64,000 bases of DNA from Bacteroidota bacterium. Its GTDB lineage: Bacteria; Bacteroidota; Bacteroidia; Chitinophagales; Chitinophagaceae. The position numbers and the translations under genes were made by a program. Location: positions 1-64,000 of the forward strand of contig JAEZGI010000077.1 of NCBI GenBank assembly GCA_023416995.1, read 5' to 3'. This document shows, one piece after another, positions 35,716 to 43,862 of the stretch (within the stretch, counting starts at the first letter, position 1; each line of letters begins with the position of its first letter). A model generated the notes under the pieces. The model saw nothing but the letters and a program-made list of their open reading frames with translations, did not search any database and was not told the DNA's origin.

Positions 35716-36438
35716 TCAGAACCTGAAGCCGATAGAGGCACCTATTCTTAACCCTGGAAGGAAACCTTTAAAATCAGTGCTGATGTTTTTTGCTGCCTGG
35801 TTTATCGTGACATTCAGGTTATCGCGTAACACAGGGATGTCTTCGAGTGCGTCTTCAATTTCCTGTCTCGCGTCTTCAGCCTGCGAGTTGGTCCATGGTA
35901 TATTATTCGCAACATCGGTTGAGGAAGAAGTAAAACGGGCTGAATTTGCTTCCAGACCGAGAAAATAGAAGTCGAAGGTGAGTCTTTTAAAAACCATAAA
36001 CTGCACGCCCAGTTGAGCACCGGCACCAAAACCTTTGTATACCGTGCGTGTGAGTAGTCTCGCGTCTCTGCCATCCAGTTGTGTATCAAGTATACCGTCG
36101 GCTTCGTGACGGAGATATTTGGCATAAGGTCCAACATATACCCCGCGGGCCTGGCGTTTTCCCAGGTAATAACGGTAACCAAGTAATACGGAAAAGGCTT
36201 TGGAATTAAGATCACTTTCCTCTTCATCAAAAGTTACCCGATGTGTGGTGGCAGCAGGAATGCCAACCATAAGATCGACAGAACTTTTACGGGTAAAGCT
36301 GAATTCGGTGCCGAATGTGGCCTTACCTGCGGCAAGTGAAGCAGGCGCCCATTTTGCAATTACCATGGGCCTGGTTTGTGAAAAAATGTTGCCAATGATT
36401 AATAGAACCAAAACAAGAATAAGCAAAAGTTTTCTCAT
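35716..36438 (-). CDS. Outer-membrane beta-barrel protein of unknown role
   Basis: A 240-residue exported protein: signal peptide (LLLILVLVLLIIGNIFSQ), then alternating hydrophobic beta strands (FSVLLGYRYYLGKRQARGVYVGPYAKYLRH and GFGAGAQLGVQFMVFKRLTFDFYFLG), a helical charged insert (QAEDARQEIEDALEDIPVLRDN), and a terminal strand ending in Phe (LRIGASIGFRF). The terminal aromatic residue fits BAM recognition. Similar small barrels are common in Bacteroidota and lack assigned function. It lies 41 bases from the FAD oxidoreductase gene on the same strand. Confidence 0.78.
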   Translation of the reverse strand: MRKLLLILVLVLLIIGNIFSQTRPMVIAKWAPASLAAGKATFGTEFSFTRKSSVDLMVGIPAATTHRVTFDEEESDLNSKAFSVLLGYRYYLGKRQARGVYVGPYAKYLRHEADGILDTQLDGRDARLLTRTVYKGFGAGAQLGVQFMVFKRLTFDFYFLGLEANSARFTSSSTDVANNIPWTNSQAEDARQEIEDALEDIPVLRDNLNVTINQAAKNISTDFKGFLPGLRIGASIGFRF

Positions 36439-36493
36439 GAGCTTAGGGGAGTTTATCCCTTAACGAAAGGCACGGGAGCTTGGTATGTCAGGT

Positions 36494-36524
36494 AAAAAAA
36501 AAGGTGGTTGCTACTGCAACCACC
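36494..36524 (-). terminator. Intrinsic terminator of lpdA
   Basis: On the minus strand GGTGGTTGC, a 4-base loop and GCAACCACC (a perfect 9-bp stem, 36503-36524) are followed by nine T. It lies just after the lpdA stop codon at 36546. Confidence 0.9.
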
Positions 36525-36545
36525 CTGACTTATATTCAATATTAC

Positions 36546-37949
36546 TTACAGATGAATTGCTTCGCCGTATGCAACCTCGATAGCATCTTTGATACCTTCG
36601 CTGATGGTTGGATGCGGATGAATGCTGTTAAGCACTTCGTGGTAAGTGGTTTCAAGCTTCCGTGCGGTAACCGTTTGTGCAATGATCTCTGTTACATTAT
36701 AACCGATCATATGTGTGCCCAGCCATTCGCCGTATTTAGCGTCAAAAATAACCTTCACAAAACCTTCGGTATGACCTGCGGCTGAAGCTTTACCGGAGGC
36801 ACTTAAAGGGAACTTGCCAACTTTTACCTCATAGCCGGCATCACGTGCCTGTTTTTCTGTATAACCAACAGATGCAATTTCAGGGGTGCAATAAGTACAT
36901 CCGGGTACGTTATTATAATCAAGTGCTTCGGGCTGATGATTATATTTCTTTTCGCTGTATGCAATTGCTTCTACACAAATGATTGCTTCTTTAGATGCAA
37001 CGTGAGCGAGAGCCTGTCCCGGTGCGCAATCACCAATAGCATAAAAGCCCTCAACATTTGTTTTATAGAATTTATCGACACTTACCCTGCCTTTATCGGT
37101 TTTAATGCCGAGTGTTTCAAGACCAATGTTTTCGATATTAGCAGAAACGCCAACAGCGCTAAGCACTATATCAGCTTCGAGTGTAACTTCTCCGCCAGGT
37201 GTTTTCACCTTTGCCTTTACCCCGTTACCAGAAGTATCGAGACTGAGCACCTCGCTGCCGGTCATTACGTCGATGCCTGATTTCTTCAGATTTTTTTCAA
37301 GTTCTTTAGAAATTTCTTCGTCTTCCACAGGCACAACGCGTGGCAGAAATTCAACGATGGTCACTTTCGTACCCATGCTGTTATAGAAATAACCGAATTC
37401 AACACCGATTGCTCCACTTCCAACCACGATCATACTTTTAGGTTGTGATGGTAATGACATTGCCTCGCGGTAGCCAATCACCTTTTTGCCATCCTGTTTC
37501 AGGTTTGGCAACTCACGGCTACGGCCACCCGTAGCAATGATCACATGTTTACCTTCAACTACCTGGGTTTTGCCATCGGCTCCGGTTACTTCAACCTGGC
37601 CCTTGCCTTTTAATTTGCCGGTACCCATCACCACATCAATCTTATTTTTGCGCATCAGGAACTGAACGCCTTTGCTCATTTTGTCGGCTACGCCACGGCT
37701 GCGTTTTATAACTGCTTCGAAGTTTTGCTGACCCGAAGCTTCTATACCAAAATCTTTCGCGTGTTTAATATATTCATAGACCTGGGCGCTTTTTAATAAA
37801 GCTTTTGTTGGAATACATCCCCAGTTGAGACAGATGCCACCAAGACTTTCTTTTTCAATGATAGCTGTCTTTAAACCAAGTTGAGAAGCCCTGATAGCAG
37901 CCACATAACCGCCGGGACCACTGCCAAGAACTATAAGATCGTAGGCCAT
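36546..37949 (-). CDS. lpdA: Dihydrolipoyl dehydrogenase (E3)
   Basis: A 467-residue flavoprotein disulfide reductase that reoxidises the lipoyl groups of 2-oxoacid dehydrogenase complexes with NAD. FAD fold at residues 4-35; redox pair Cys40/Cys45 in GGICLNWGCIPTK; NAD motif VVGSGAIGVEFGYF; second FAD segment YAIGDCAPGQALAHVASKE; catalytic His446 and Glu451 in HPHPTISE at the C-terminus. It has its own strong terminator, so it is transcribed separately from E1/E2 genes; the E2 in this window (20777-22069) is a plausible partner. Confidence 0.97.
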   Translation of the reverse strand: MAYDLIVLGSGPGGYVAAIRASQLGLKTAIIEKESLGGICLNWGCIPTKALLKSAQVYEYIKHAKDFGIEASGQQNFEAVIKRSRGVADKMSKGVQFLMRKNKIDVVMGTGKLKGKGQVEVTGADGKTQVVEGKHVIIATGGRSRELPNLKQDGKKVIGYREAMSLPSQPKSMIVVGSGAIGVEFGYFYNSMGTKVTIVEFLPRVVPVEDEEISKELEKNLKKSGIDVMTGSEVLSLDTSGNGVKAKVKTPGGEVTLEADIVLSAVGVSANIENIGLETLGIKTDKGRVSVDKFYKTNVEGFYAIGDCAPGQALAHVASKEAIICVEAIAYSEKKYNHQPEALDYNNVPGCTYCTPEIASVGYTEKQARDAGYEVKVGKFPLSASGKASAAGHTEGFVKVIFDAKYGEWLGTHMIGYNVTEIIAQTVTARKLETTYHEVLNSIHPHPTISEGIKDAIEVAYGEAIHL

Positions 37950-38080
37950 ATTATTTTGTTGTGTTTAATGTAAAATGATAAACGATTCTGAAAATAAACG
38001 ATTTGCGAAACTACTTCACAATGCGGAATTAGCCAAAACTGCCGGCTGTGCATAAACCTGGGTTGAAGAAGAAAAGTATC

Positions 38081-38110
38081 ATTGATATATATTGTTTGAA
38101 TTTAACTTTG
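38081..38110 (+). promoter_or_regulatory. Promoter of bshB1
   Basis: TAACTTTG (38103-38110) matches TAnnTTTG exactly; ATTG lies 18 bases upstream at the -33 position. The start codon follows 47 bases later. Confidence 0.55.
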
Positions 38111-38157
38111 CACCTGCTTTCAAAATTCCTTAATATTTTTAGCAGACAAAAAACAGA

Positions 38158-38895
38158 ATGAAAGTAGATATACTGGCAATAGGGGTGCATCCTGACGATA
38201 TAGAACTGGGATGTTCCGGAACCATCATCAATGAGATCGCAAGGGGAAAAACGGCTGCGATACTCGATCTGACACAGGGAGAACTGGGTACAAGAGGAAC
38301 CATTGAAACCCGGTACACGGAAGCTGCAAATGCAGCGGCTATCATGGGTGTCAGCACCCGTGAGAATCTTAAATTCCGCGATGGTTTCTTCCGTAATGAC
38401 GAAACTCACCAGCTTGCGTTGATTGCAGCAATCAGAAAATACCAGCCGGAAGTTATATTGGCAAATGTGCTCGACGACCGGCATCCCGACCATGGAAGGG
38501 CGGGGCATCTTATTGCCGATTCCGCATATTTGTCAGGACTCGTAAAAATTGAAACCCGGGATGCTGATGGAAATAAGCAGGAGAAATGGCGGCCCAAACT
38601 GGTATTGCATTACCTGCAGGACTGGTACCATGAACCCGATCTTTTGATCGACATCAGCGATGTATTCGACCAACGCATGAAGGCGATCCAGGCGTATTCA
38701 ACACAATTTTTTACATCTGATACCGGCCATGATGGACCACAGACCTATATTTCAACCCCTGATTTTTTAGACAGCGTTGTGGCAAGGGCCCGGATGCTGG
38801 GAAAAAGACTCGGCGTTAAATATGCAGAAGGATTTATATCACAGAAGAAGATCGGGATACGTTCGCTCGATGCGCTGGTACAGGTAGAAACATAA
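38158..38895 (+). CDS. bshB1: Bacillithiol biosynthesis deacetylase BshB1
   Basis: A 245-residue PIG-L family zinc deacetylase that removes the acetyl group from GlcNAc-malate in bacillithiol synthesis. The family signature IGVHPDDIELGCSGTI starts at residue 9, with the HPDD zinc/base motif at 11-14, and the second zinc motif is HPDHGRAGHL. RSPEALGVRRGV-like variation at the C-terminus is replaced by KRLGVKYAEGFI, still typical of the BshB1 subfamily. No other bsh gene is close by, which is usual in Bacteroidota, where the genes are scattered. Confidence 0.9.
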   Translation: MKVDILAIGVHPDDIELGCSGTIINEIARGKTAAILDLTQGELGTRGTIETRYTEAANAAAIMGVSTRENLKFRDGFFRNDETHQLALIAAIRKYQPEVILANVLDDRHPDHGRAGHLIADSAYLSGLVKIETRDADGNKQEKWRPKLVLHYLQDWYHEPDLLIDISDVFDQRMKAIQAYSTQFFTSDTGHDGPQTYISTPDFLDSVVARARMLGKRLGVKYAEGFISQKKIGIRSLDALVQVET

Positions 38896-39061
38896 AACCC
38901 GGGCAACTTTTTGGTATCAGGATTGTTTGGAATCCATATTACCGGAGCGTTCGGATTTGCAATACTGACAAACATTAAACGTTTTCCAGTATGAAACCAT
39001 AAATTTACGTAAGGTATTGTCAATCTTACAGTATTCTGACTTATAATAAGCTGCTGAAGCT

Positions 39062-39069
39062 TAAATTTG
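39062..39069 (+). promoter_or_regulatory. Probable -7 box upstream of the desaturase gene
   Basis: TAAATTTG is an exact TAnnTTTG match 30 bases before the ATG at 39100. No TTTG is present at -33. Confidence 0.4.
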
Positions 39070-39099
39070 CCACAGTTTAAAAATTTAATTGTTCGTTTT

Positions 39100-40167
39100 A
39101 TGATCATGCCTAAGTTCTCAACGGTTCCACATTCCTTTCATGGTGAACTGAAAAAGAGAATATCTGTTTATTTTAAGGAGACTGGTAAAAGTGCTACCGG
39201 TAATTTCCACCTGTATTTTAAAGCCTTTGTGCTTGTTGCTGGTCTTATTGCTACCTACATTCACCTCGTCTTTTTCACACCCCCTGTCTGGCTCGCCCTG
39301 ATCGAGTGTATTGCTCTCGGTGGTTTCACAGCCGCCATCGGTTTTAACATTATGCATGACGGTGGTCATGGTAGTTTCAGCCGCTACAAATGGGTGAACG
39401 ATCTTGCTGCCTTATCATTAAACTTTTTGGGTGCTAACATTTTTATGTGGAAAACAAAACACAATGTAATTCACCATGCTTATACCAATGTTGATGGACT
39501 CGACGATGACATTGACGCAAAACCTTTTTTAAGATTATGCGATACCCAGAAATTTTACAAGTTTCATAAATATCAACATTTGTATTTCTGGGCGGCTTAT
39601 TCGCTGTTGTACCTGTACTGGATCTTTGTGACCGATTACAAAAAGTATTTTTTGAAAAGGGTTGGTCCTGTGCCATTGAAAAAAATGAGCACGGCTGATC
39701 ATATTTCTTTCTGGGCTTTCAAGGTATTGCACATTGGCCTGTTTGTAGTATTGCCGATATATATGGTTGGATTTACGCCATGGCTGGTAGGGTTTCTCGT
39801 TTATGGATTGTTTTCAGGTTTCATCTTAAGTATCGTTTTCCAGCTTGCGCACACGGTTGAGCATACGCATTTCCCGCAGCCTGACGAAAAAACGGGTAAG
39901 ATTGAGGATGAGTGGGCCGTTCACCAGATCAAAACCACTGCAAATTTCGCTACAGGTAATAAAGTGATCTGCTGGCTGGTGGGAGGTTTGAACTTCCAGG
40001 TCGAGCACCATTTATTTCCCAAGATTTCGCACGTACATTATCCTGCGATCAGTAAGATTATTAAAAATGCCTGCGAAGAGTATGGCATCAAATATATAGA
40101 GTATCCAAAAATGCGGTATGCCGTTGCATCGCATGTTGCGCATTTAAGAGCTTTGGGTCAACGTTAA
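39100..40167 (+). CDS. Acyl-lipid/acyl-CoA desaturase
   Basis: A 355-residue membrane desaturase (starts at ATG 39100 or 39106; a TTG-started extension from 39067 contains the promoter box and is unlikely). Membrane segments at residues about 35-95 and 195-240 frame the three histidine boxes: HDGGHGSF, HNVIHHAYTN and, near the C-terminus, QVEHHLFPKISH. The QxxHH third box marks the front-end/linoleoyl-CoA desaturase-like group found in Bacteroidota. There is no cytochrome b5 domain. It inserts a double bond in membrane fatty acids. Confidence 0.93.
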   Translation: MIMPKFSTVPHSFHGELKKRISVYFKETGKSATGNFHLYFKAFVLVAGLIATYIHLVFFTPPVWLALIECIALGGFTAAIGFNIMHDGGHGSFSRYKWVNDLAALSLNFLGANIFMWKTKHNVIHHAYTNVDGLDDDIDAKPFLRLCDTQKFYKFHKYQHLYFWAAYSLLYLYWIFVTDYKKYFLKRVGPVPLKKMSTADHISFWAFKVLHIGLFVVLPIYMVGFTPWLVGFLVYGLFSGFILSIVFQLAHTVEHTHFPQPDEKTGKIEDEWAVHQIKTTANFATGNKVICWLVGGLNFQVEHHLFPKISHVHYPAISKIIKNACEEYGIKYIEYPKMRYAVASHVAHLRALGQR

Positions 40168-40184
40168 TTTGCCTCTATAAAACT

Positions 40185-40224
40185 GGGCCCGGATAGAAGG
40201 ATATTTAACCTTTTATTCGGGCTC
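40185..40224 (+). terminator. Hairpin after the desaturase gene
   Basis: GCCCGGATAGAAGG (40187-40200) pairs with CCTTTTATTCGGGC (40209-40222), 14 bp with two wobbles and an 8-base loop. No T-run follows, so intrinsic termination would be weak. Confidence 0.5.
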
Positions 40225-40339
40225 TGTCTGTAAGAATATGGGCAATGTTCCTGAATATAAAGTAATTTTGCGCCTTGAAAAACGCAGTGATTCAGCGCGT
40301 TTGTTAAACAATATTTTCGGGTTTTAAATAATTTGAAAG

Positions 40340-41209
40340 ATGGTTAAAATCGGTATGGTTCAAATGAGCTGTGGCAGCGATAAAGCAGCTAACCTTGCCA
40401 AGGCAGTTGAAAAAGTGAAAGAAGCTGCTGCCAAAGGTGCACAGATCGTTTGTCTCCAGGAGTTGTTCACATCGCTGTACTTCTGTGATGTGGAGGACTA
40501 TGAATATTTCAACCTGGCCGAACCGATTCCGGGGCCCTCGACCGAAACTTTGGCACAAGTAGCCGCCGAACTCAATGTTGTGATCATCGCTTCTCTTTTT
40601 GAAAAAAGAGCACAGGGGCTTTATCACAATACCACCGCGGTTTTGGACGCTGACGGCCAGTATCTGGGCAAATACCGGAAAATGCATATCCCGGACGATC
40701 CTGCGTATTATGAGAAATTCTATTTTACGCCTGGCGATCTTGGTTACAAGGTGTTTAAGACCAGATTCGCGACGATCGGAGTGTTGATCTGCTGGGATCA
40801 GTGGTATCCGGAAGCGGCGCGTATTACGTCGCTTATGGGCGCTGAAGTACTTTTTTATCCCACAGCAATTGGCTGGGCCACTACACAGGATGAAAAAACC
40901 AATGTGGAACAATATAATGCCTGGCAAACCATTCAGCGCAGTCATGCGGTAGCGAATGGTGTACATGTGGTGAGCGTGAACAGGGTAGGGTTTGAACAGA
41001 ATGGCGCCATGAAGTTCTGGGGTGGATCCTTTATTGCGAACCCTTTCGGCACCATTATTTACCAGGCTTCGCACGAGGCGGAAGAAGTTGTTGTGCAGGA
41101 GCTGGATCTGGGCGTATCTGACAAATATCGGACACACTGGCCATTTTTGCGCGACAGGCGGATCGACTCATACGAGCAGATCACCAAACGGTATATTGAT
41201 CAGGACTGA
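40340..41209 (+). CDS. aguB: N-carbamoylputrescine amidase
   Basis: A 289-residue nitrilase-superfamily enzyme with the catalytic triad Glu41 (LQELFTS), Lys114 (YRKMHIPDDP) and Cys151 (LICWDQWYPEAAR). KMHIPDDPAYYEKFYFTPGD and ATTQDEKTN are signatures of the N-carbamoylputrescine amidase branch. It completes putrescine formation from agmatine by releasing CO2 and ammonia. The usual neighbour, agmatine deiminase (aguA), is not in the window. Cytoplasmic; no signal peptide. Confidence 0.93.
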   Translation: MVKIGMVQMSCGSDKAANLAKAVEKVKEAAAKGAQIVCLQELFTSLYFCDVEDYEYFNLAEPIPGPSTETLAQVAAELNVVIIASLFEKRAQGLYHNTTAVLDADGQYLGKYRKMHIPDDPAYYEKFYFTPGDLGYKVFKTRFATIGVLICWDQWYPEAARITSLMGAEVLFYPTAIGWATTQDEKTNVEQYNAWQTIQRSHAVANGVHVVSVNRVGFEQNGAMKFWGGSFIANPFGTIIYQASHEAEEVVVQELDLGVSDKYRTHWPFLRDRRIDSYEQITKRYIDQD

Positions 41210-41292
41210 TAATTGATAGGTGACAGTTGTTGAAGAACATCGTACGTTTTTATAAAAATGCGTAATTTGATAATCTAAAAAACAATTGCCAT

Positions 41293-41694
41293 ATGATTAA
41301 AATGCAGGATTTACAACCAGGTGATTTAGTAGTGGCTGAGTATGAAGGTCAGCGTTGGGAAGGGGTAGTGAAAGAGCTGAACAGGGAAGACAAGGAGGTT
41401 TGCGTAGAAACCAGTGTCCAGGAATTCTGGTTCAAACCGGAAGACCTTTACCCGATCGTACTGGATGAGAACCAGCTTTTGAAGCTTGGATTCACCAAAC
41501 ACGAAAATGAAGATGGATCTGTGAAGTATGGTAAGGAGGCGTTCAGAATCCTTTTGTCGAGGCCGGGGAATTTTTCAGATTTTGAGATCTGGTACCGGGA
41601 GGACAAACGGCATATGCACCAGCCTTTGTATGTTCATGAGCTGCAAAATCATCATCTGCAAATGACAAAAGTTGAGTTAAATCCAGCTCTTTAA
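41293..41694 (+). CDS. Small conserved protein of the Bacteroidota 'LGF...VHxLQN' type
   Basis: A 133-residue soluble protein. An SH3-like first half (LQPGDLVVAEYEGQRWEGVVKEL) is followed by DLYPIVLDENQLLKLGF and, near the end, YVHELQNHHLQM. From memory, this PI-L-xE-LLKxGF plus YVHQLQN layout recurs in small proteins of Bacteroidota chromosomes, plasmids and phages, whose function is not known. Here it sits just upstream of the alpha operon, separated by a strong terminator. The second codon pair offers an alternative ATG at 41302. Confidence 0.72.
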   Translation: MIKMQDLQPGDLVVAEYEGQRWEGVVKELNREDKEVCVETSVQEFWFKPEDLYPIVLDENQLLKLGFTKHENEDGSVKYGKEAFRILLSRPGNFSDFEIWYREDKRHMHQPLYVHELQNHHLQMTKVELNPAL

Positions 41695-41732
41695 CCAGGT
41701 AAAAGAGAGGGGATTAGCCGAAAAATAGCGCA

Positions 41733-41781
41733 AAATGGCATCTTTTTCCTTTACTGAGGGAAAAAGATGCCATTTATTTCT
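41733..41781 (+). terminator. Strong terminator upstream of the alpha operon
   Basis: AAATGGCATCTTTTTCC (41733-41749) pairs perfectly with GGAAAAAGATGCCATTT (41759-41775), 17 bp with a 9-base loop, followed by a T-rich run. It insulates infA from the genes before it. Confidence 0.88.
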
Positions 41782-41800
41782 TATTTCCCATTGAATATCC

Positions 41801-41808
41801 TATCTTTG
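41801..41808 (+). promoter_or_regulatory. Promoter -7 box of the alpha operon
   Basis: TATCTTTG is an exact TAnnTTTG match, with TTTC about 20 bases upstream. The infA ATG follows only 16 bases later, so the leader is very short. Confidence 0.6.
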
Positions 41809-41824
41809 CGCTCCGAAAAATAGT

Positions 41825-42043
41825 ATGGGTAAACAACCACTTATAAAGCAGGATGGATCAATCATCGAAGCCCTTTCAAATGCGATGTTCAGGGTAAAAC
41901 TGGAAAACGGGCATGAAATACTGGCTACGATTTCCGGTAAGATGAGAATGAATTACATCAGGATTTTGCCTGGTGATAAGGTGGGGGTGGAGATGAGCCC
42001 TTATGATTTGACAAGGGGAAGGATCATATTCAGGTATAAATAA
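41825..42043 (+). CDS. infA: Translation initiation factor IF-1
   Basis: A 72-residue OB-fold protein that binds the A site of the small subunit during initiation. The sequence GSIIEALSNAMFRVKLENGHEILATISGKMRMNYIRILPGDKV is typical IF-1. It leads the alpha operon and is preceded by its own promoter and a strong terminator, and is followed by rpmJ 18 bases on. Its length and sequence match the family fully. Confidence 0.98.
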   Translation: MGKQPLIKQDGSIIEALSNAMFRVKLENGHEILATISGKMRMNYIRILPGDKVGVEMSPYDLTRGRIIFRYK

Positions 42044-42061
42044 TAGTTTAAAACAGATAGT

Positions 42062-42178
42062 ATGAAAGTTCGTGCATCCATCAAAAAACGTAGTGCTGAT
42101 TGCAAAATCGTGCGCAGGAAGGGCAAGTTGTATGTAATCAACAAAAAGAACCCGCGTTACAAGCAAAGACAAGGATAA
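42062..42178 (+). CDS. rpmJ: Ribosomal protein L36 (zinc-free form)
   Basis: A 38-residue protein starting MKVRASIKKRSADCKIVRRKGKLYVINKKNPRYKQRQG when read in full (shown here only to name motifs: SIKKRSADCKIVRRKGK, then NPRYKQRQG). In zinc-binding L36 three cysteines and a histidine hold the metal; here the first Cys is Ser11, the third is Asn and the His is Tyr, leaving only Cys14. It is therefore the C-minus type. It lies 18 bases after infA and is too short for many gene finders. Confidence 0.95.
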   Translation: MKVRASIKKRSADCKIVRRKGKLYVINKKNPRYKQRQG

Positions 42179-42214
42179 GCATCCAATAAGTAAATTATAA
42201 ATACAAGATAAATT

Positions 42215-42595
42215 ATGGCTCGTATTGCCGGTGTAGACTTACCAAAAAATAAAAGAGGAGAAATAGGCCTTACCTATATTTTTGGCATTGGTCAGGCGAC
42301 TGCTCAGTACATCCTGGGTAAAGCAGATATCGATGTAAACAAAAAGGTGAACGAATGGAACGATGATGAGCTGAATGCCATCCGTACCATCATCACTAAC
42401 GAATTCAAAGTAGAAGGTCAGTTACGTTCTGAGGTTCAGATGAGCATCAAACGTTTGCTTGATATTGCCTGCTACCGTGGATTGCGTCACCGTAAAGGAT
42501 TGCCTGTTCGCGGACAGCGCACACGTACCAACAGCCGTACACGTAAAGGTAAACGTAAGACGGTTGCAGGTAAGAAGAAAGCAGCTAAGAAATAA
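42215..42595 (+). CDS. rpsM: Ribosomal protein S13
   Basis: A 126-residue small-subunit head protein. IAGVDLPKNKRGEIGLTYIFGIGQATAQYIL is the N-terminal helix-two-turn-helix region and GLRHRKGLPVRGQRTRTNSRTRKG is the conserved C-terminal rRNA/tRNA contact. Second large gene of the alpha operon, 36 bases after rpmJ. It is followed by an unusually long, structured gap before rpsK. Confidence 0.98.
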   Translation: MARIAGVDLPKNKRGEIGLTYIFGIGQATAQYILGKADIDVNKKVNEWNDDELNAIRTIITNEFKVEGQLRSEVQMSIKRLLDIACYRGLRHRKGLPVRGQRTRTNSRTRKGKRKTVAGKKKAAKK

Positions 42596-42607
42596 TCATA
42601 ACTGAAT

Positions 42608-42668
42608 TGAACCGGTGCCGGATACCCGTATGGGAGTAGGATCGGTTCATTCCCGTTTACATACGGGT
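42608..42668 (+). promoter_or_regulatory. Structured gap between rpsM and rpsK: candidate autoregulatory RNA
   Basis: Two stems interleave. TGAACCGGT (42608-42616) pairs with ATCGGTTCA (42641-42649), and ACCCGTATG (42624-42632) pairs with CATACGGGT (42660-42668). They are either mutually exclusive or form an H-type pseudoknot. A third local option, CCCGT (42652-42656) with ACGGG (42663-42667), is followed by TCATTTTT. The layout suits a protein-responsive switch within a ribosomal operon, but no function is shown. Confidence 0.5.
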
Positions 42669-42712
42669 TCATTTTTAAACGTTCATTGATTACCTCCAAT
42701 TTGTATTGAATT

Positions 42713-43114
42713 ATGGCAAAAGCACAAGCCAGCGCAAAAGCCGCTGCGAAAAAAAGGATCGTAAAAGTTGACAACTATGGTGATGCACACATCGTTGCCA
42801 GCTTCAACAACATCATCATCAGTATCACCAACAAAACCGGCCAGGTAATTTCCTGGAGCAGTGCGGGTAAAATGGGATTCAAGGGTTCTAAAAAGAACAC
42901 TCCTTATGCAGCCCAGATGGCAGCAGCGGATGCAGCAAAAACTGCTTTCGACGCTGGTGTGAAGAAGGTTGATGTGTTTGTAAAAGGACCAGGTGCAGGA
43001 CGTGAGAGTTCTATCCGTTCTCTTTCTAATTCCGGTATCGAAGTTGTGATGATTAAGGATGTTACTCCTTTACCACACAATGGTTGCCGTCCGCCAAAGA
43101 AAAGAAGAGTTTAA
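42713..43114 (+). CDS. rpsK: Ribosomal protein S11
   Basis: A 133-residue platform protein of the 30S subunit. DAHIVASFNNIIISITNKTGQVISW and VDVFVKGPGAGRESSIRSL, then TPLPHNGCRPPKKRRV at the C-terminus, are diagnostic. The N-terminus has a lysine/alanine-rich extension (AKAQASAKAAAKKR). It lies 117 bases after rpsM, an unusually wide gap for this operon. Confidence 0.98.
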   Translation: MAKAQASAKAAAKKRIVKVDNYGDAHIVASFNNIIISITNKTGQVISWSSAGKMGFKGSKKNTPYAAQMAAADAAKTAFDAGVKKVDVFVKGPGAGRESSIRSLSNSGIEVVMIKDVTPLPHNGCRPPKKRRV

Positions 43115-43126
43115 TTACTTTGTATA

Positions 43127-43164
43127 TGCCGCCACGAGTATACCCGTGGTGGCACTTCACTTTT
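43127..43164 (+). terminator. Terminator-like hairpin between rpsK and rpsD
   Basis: TGCCGCCACG (43127-43136) pairs with CGTGGTGGCA (43145-43154), 10 bp with one wobble, and TTTTT follows at 43160-43164. It may attenuate or process the operon transcript. Confidence 0.5.
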
Positions 43165-43244
43165 TATATTAAAAGGGATGTGTGATTGATTTTTAAGATT
43201 TTTACTGATCGCACATCGTAACCAAAAAAATCATCTAAACAATT

Positions 43245-43850
43245 ATGGCACGTTACACAGGACCCAAGACAAGGATCTGCCGGATTTTCGGTGAGCCGAT
43301 CCTTGGTAATGGAAAGTATCTTACAAAAAACAGTTTTCCTCCGGGCCAGCACGGCCCAACCCGCAGAAAAAAAGCTCCGGGTGAATACGCGTTGCAGTTG
43401 AAGGAAAAACAAAAAGCGAAATACACTTACGGTGTACTCGAAAAACAATTCCGTAAAACATTTGAAGAAGCTGCCCGTATCAAAGGCGTAACAGGTGAAA
43501 ACCTGATCAAATTACTGGAAGCCCGTCTGGATAACGCAGTTTACCGTTTAGGTCTTGCACCTTCACGTCCTGCGGCACGTCAGTTGGTTTCTCACAAACA
43601 CATCGCTGTGAATGGTGAGATCACCAACGTTCCTTCGTTTCAACTGAAACCAGGAGATGTGATCAGCCTGAAAGAAAAAGATAAAGCAAATACAGCGATT
43701 ACCGGCCAGGCACGTGGTAAGAATGTGAAGTTCAGCTGGCTCGACTGGAGTGAATCTGAGTTCAAAGGAACTTTCATCACTTACCCGGAAAGAGAAAATG
43801 TTCCTGAGAATATCAAGGAACAGCTGATTGTGGAATTGTACTCCAAGTAA
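43245..43850 (+). CDS. rpsD: Ribosomal protein S4
   Basis: A 201-residue 30S assembly protein. It opens with MARYTGPKTRICRIFGEPIL and carries the S4 RNA-binding domain (LEARLDNAVYRLGLAPSRPAARQLVSHKHIAVNGE). The cysteine quartet of zinc-binding S4 is absent; only one N-terminal Cys remains, so it is the zinc-free form. In Escherichia coli S4 is the repressor of this operon, acting on an mRNA pseudoknot; a similar role here is inference only. Confidence 0.98.
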   Translation: MARYTGPKTRICRIFGEPILGNGKYLTKNSFPPGQHGPTRRKKAPGEYALQLKEKQKAKYTYGVLEKQFRKTFEEAARIKGVTGENLIKLLEARLDNAVYRLGLAPSRPAARQLVSHKHIAVNGEITNVPSFQLKPGDVISLKEKDKANTAITGQARGKNVKFSWLDWSESEFKGTFITYPERENVPENIKEQLIVELYSK

Positions 43851-43862
43851 TGGTGAGTGACG

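Noticed and set aside
40304..41137. 277-codon open frame antisense to aguB.
   Set aside because: aguB has all catalytic residues on the other strand; the antisense frame is a shadow.
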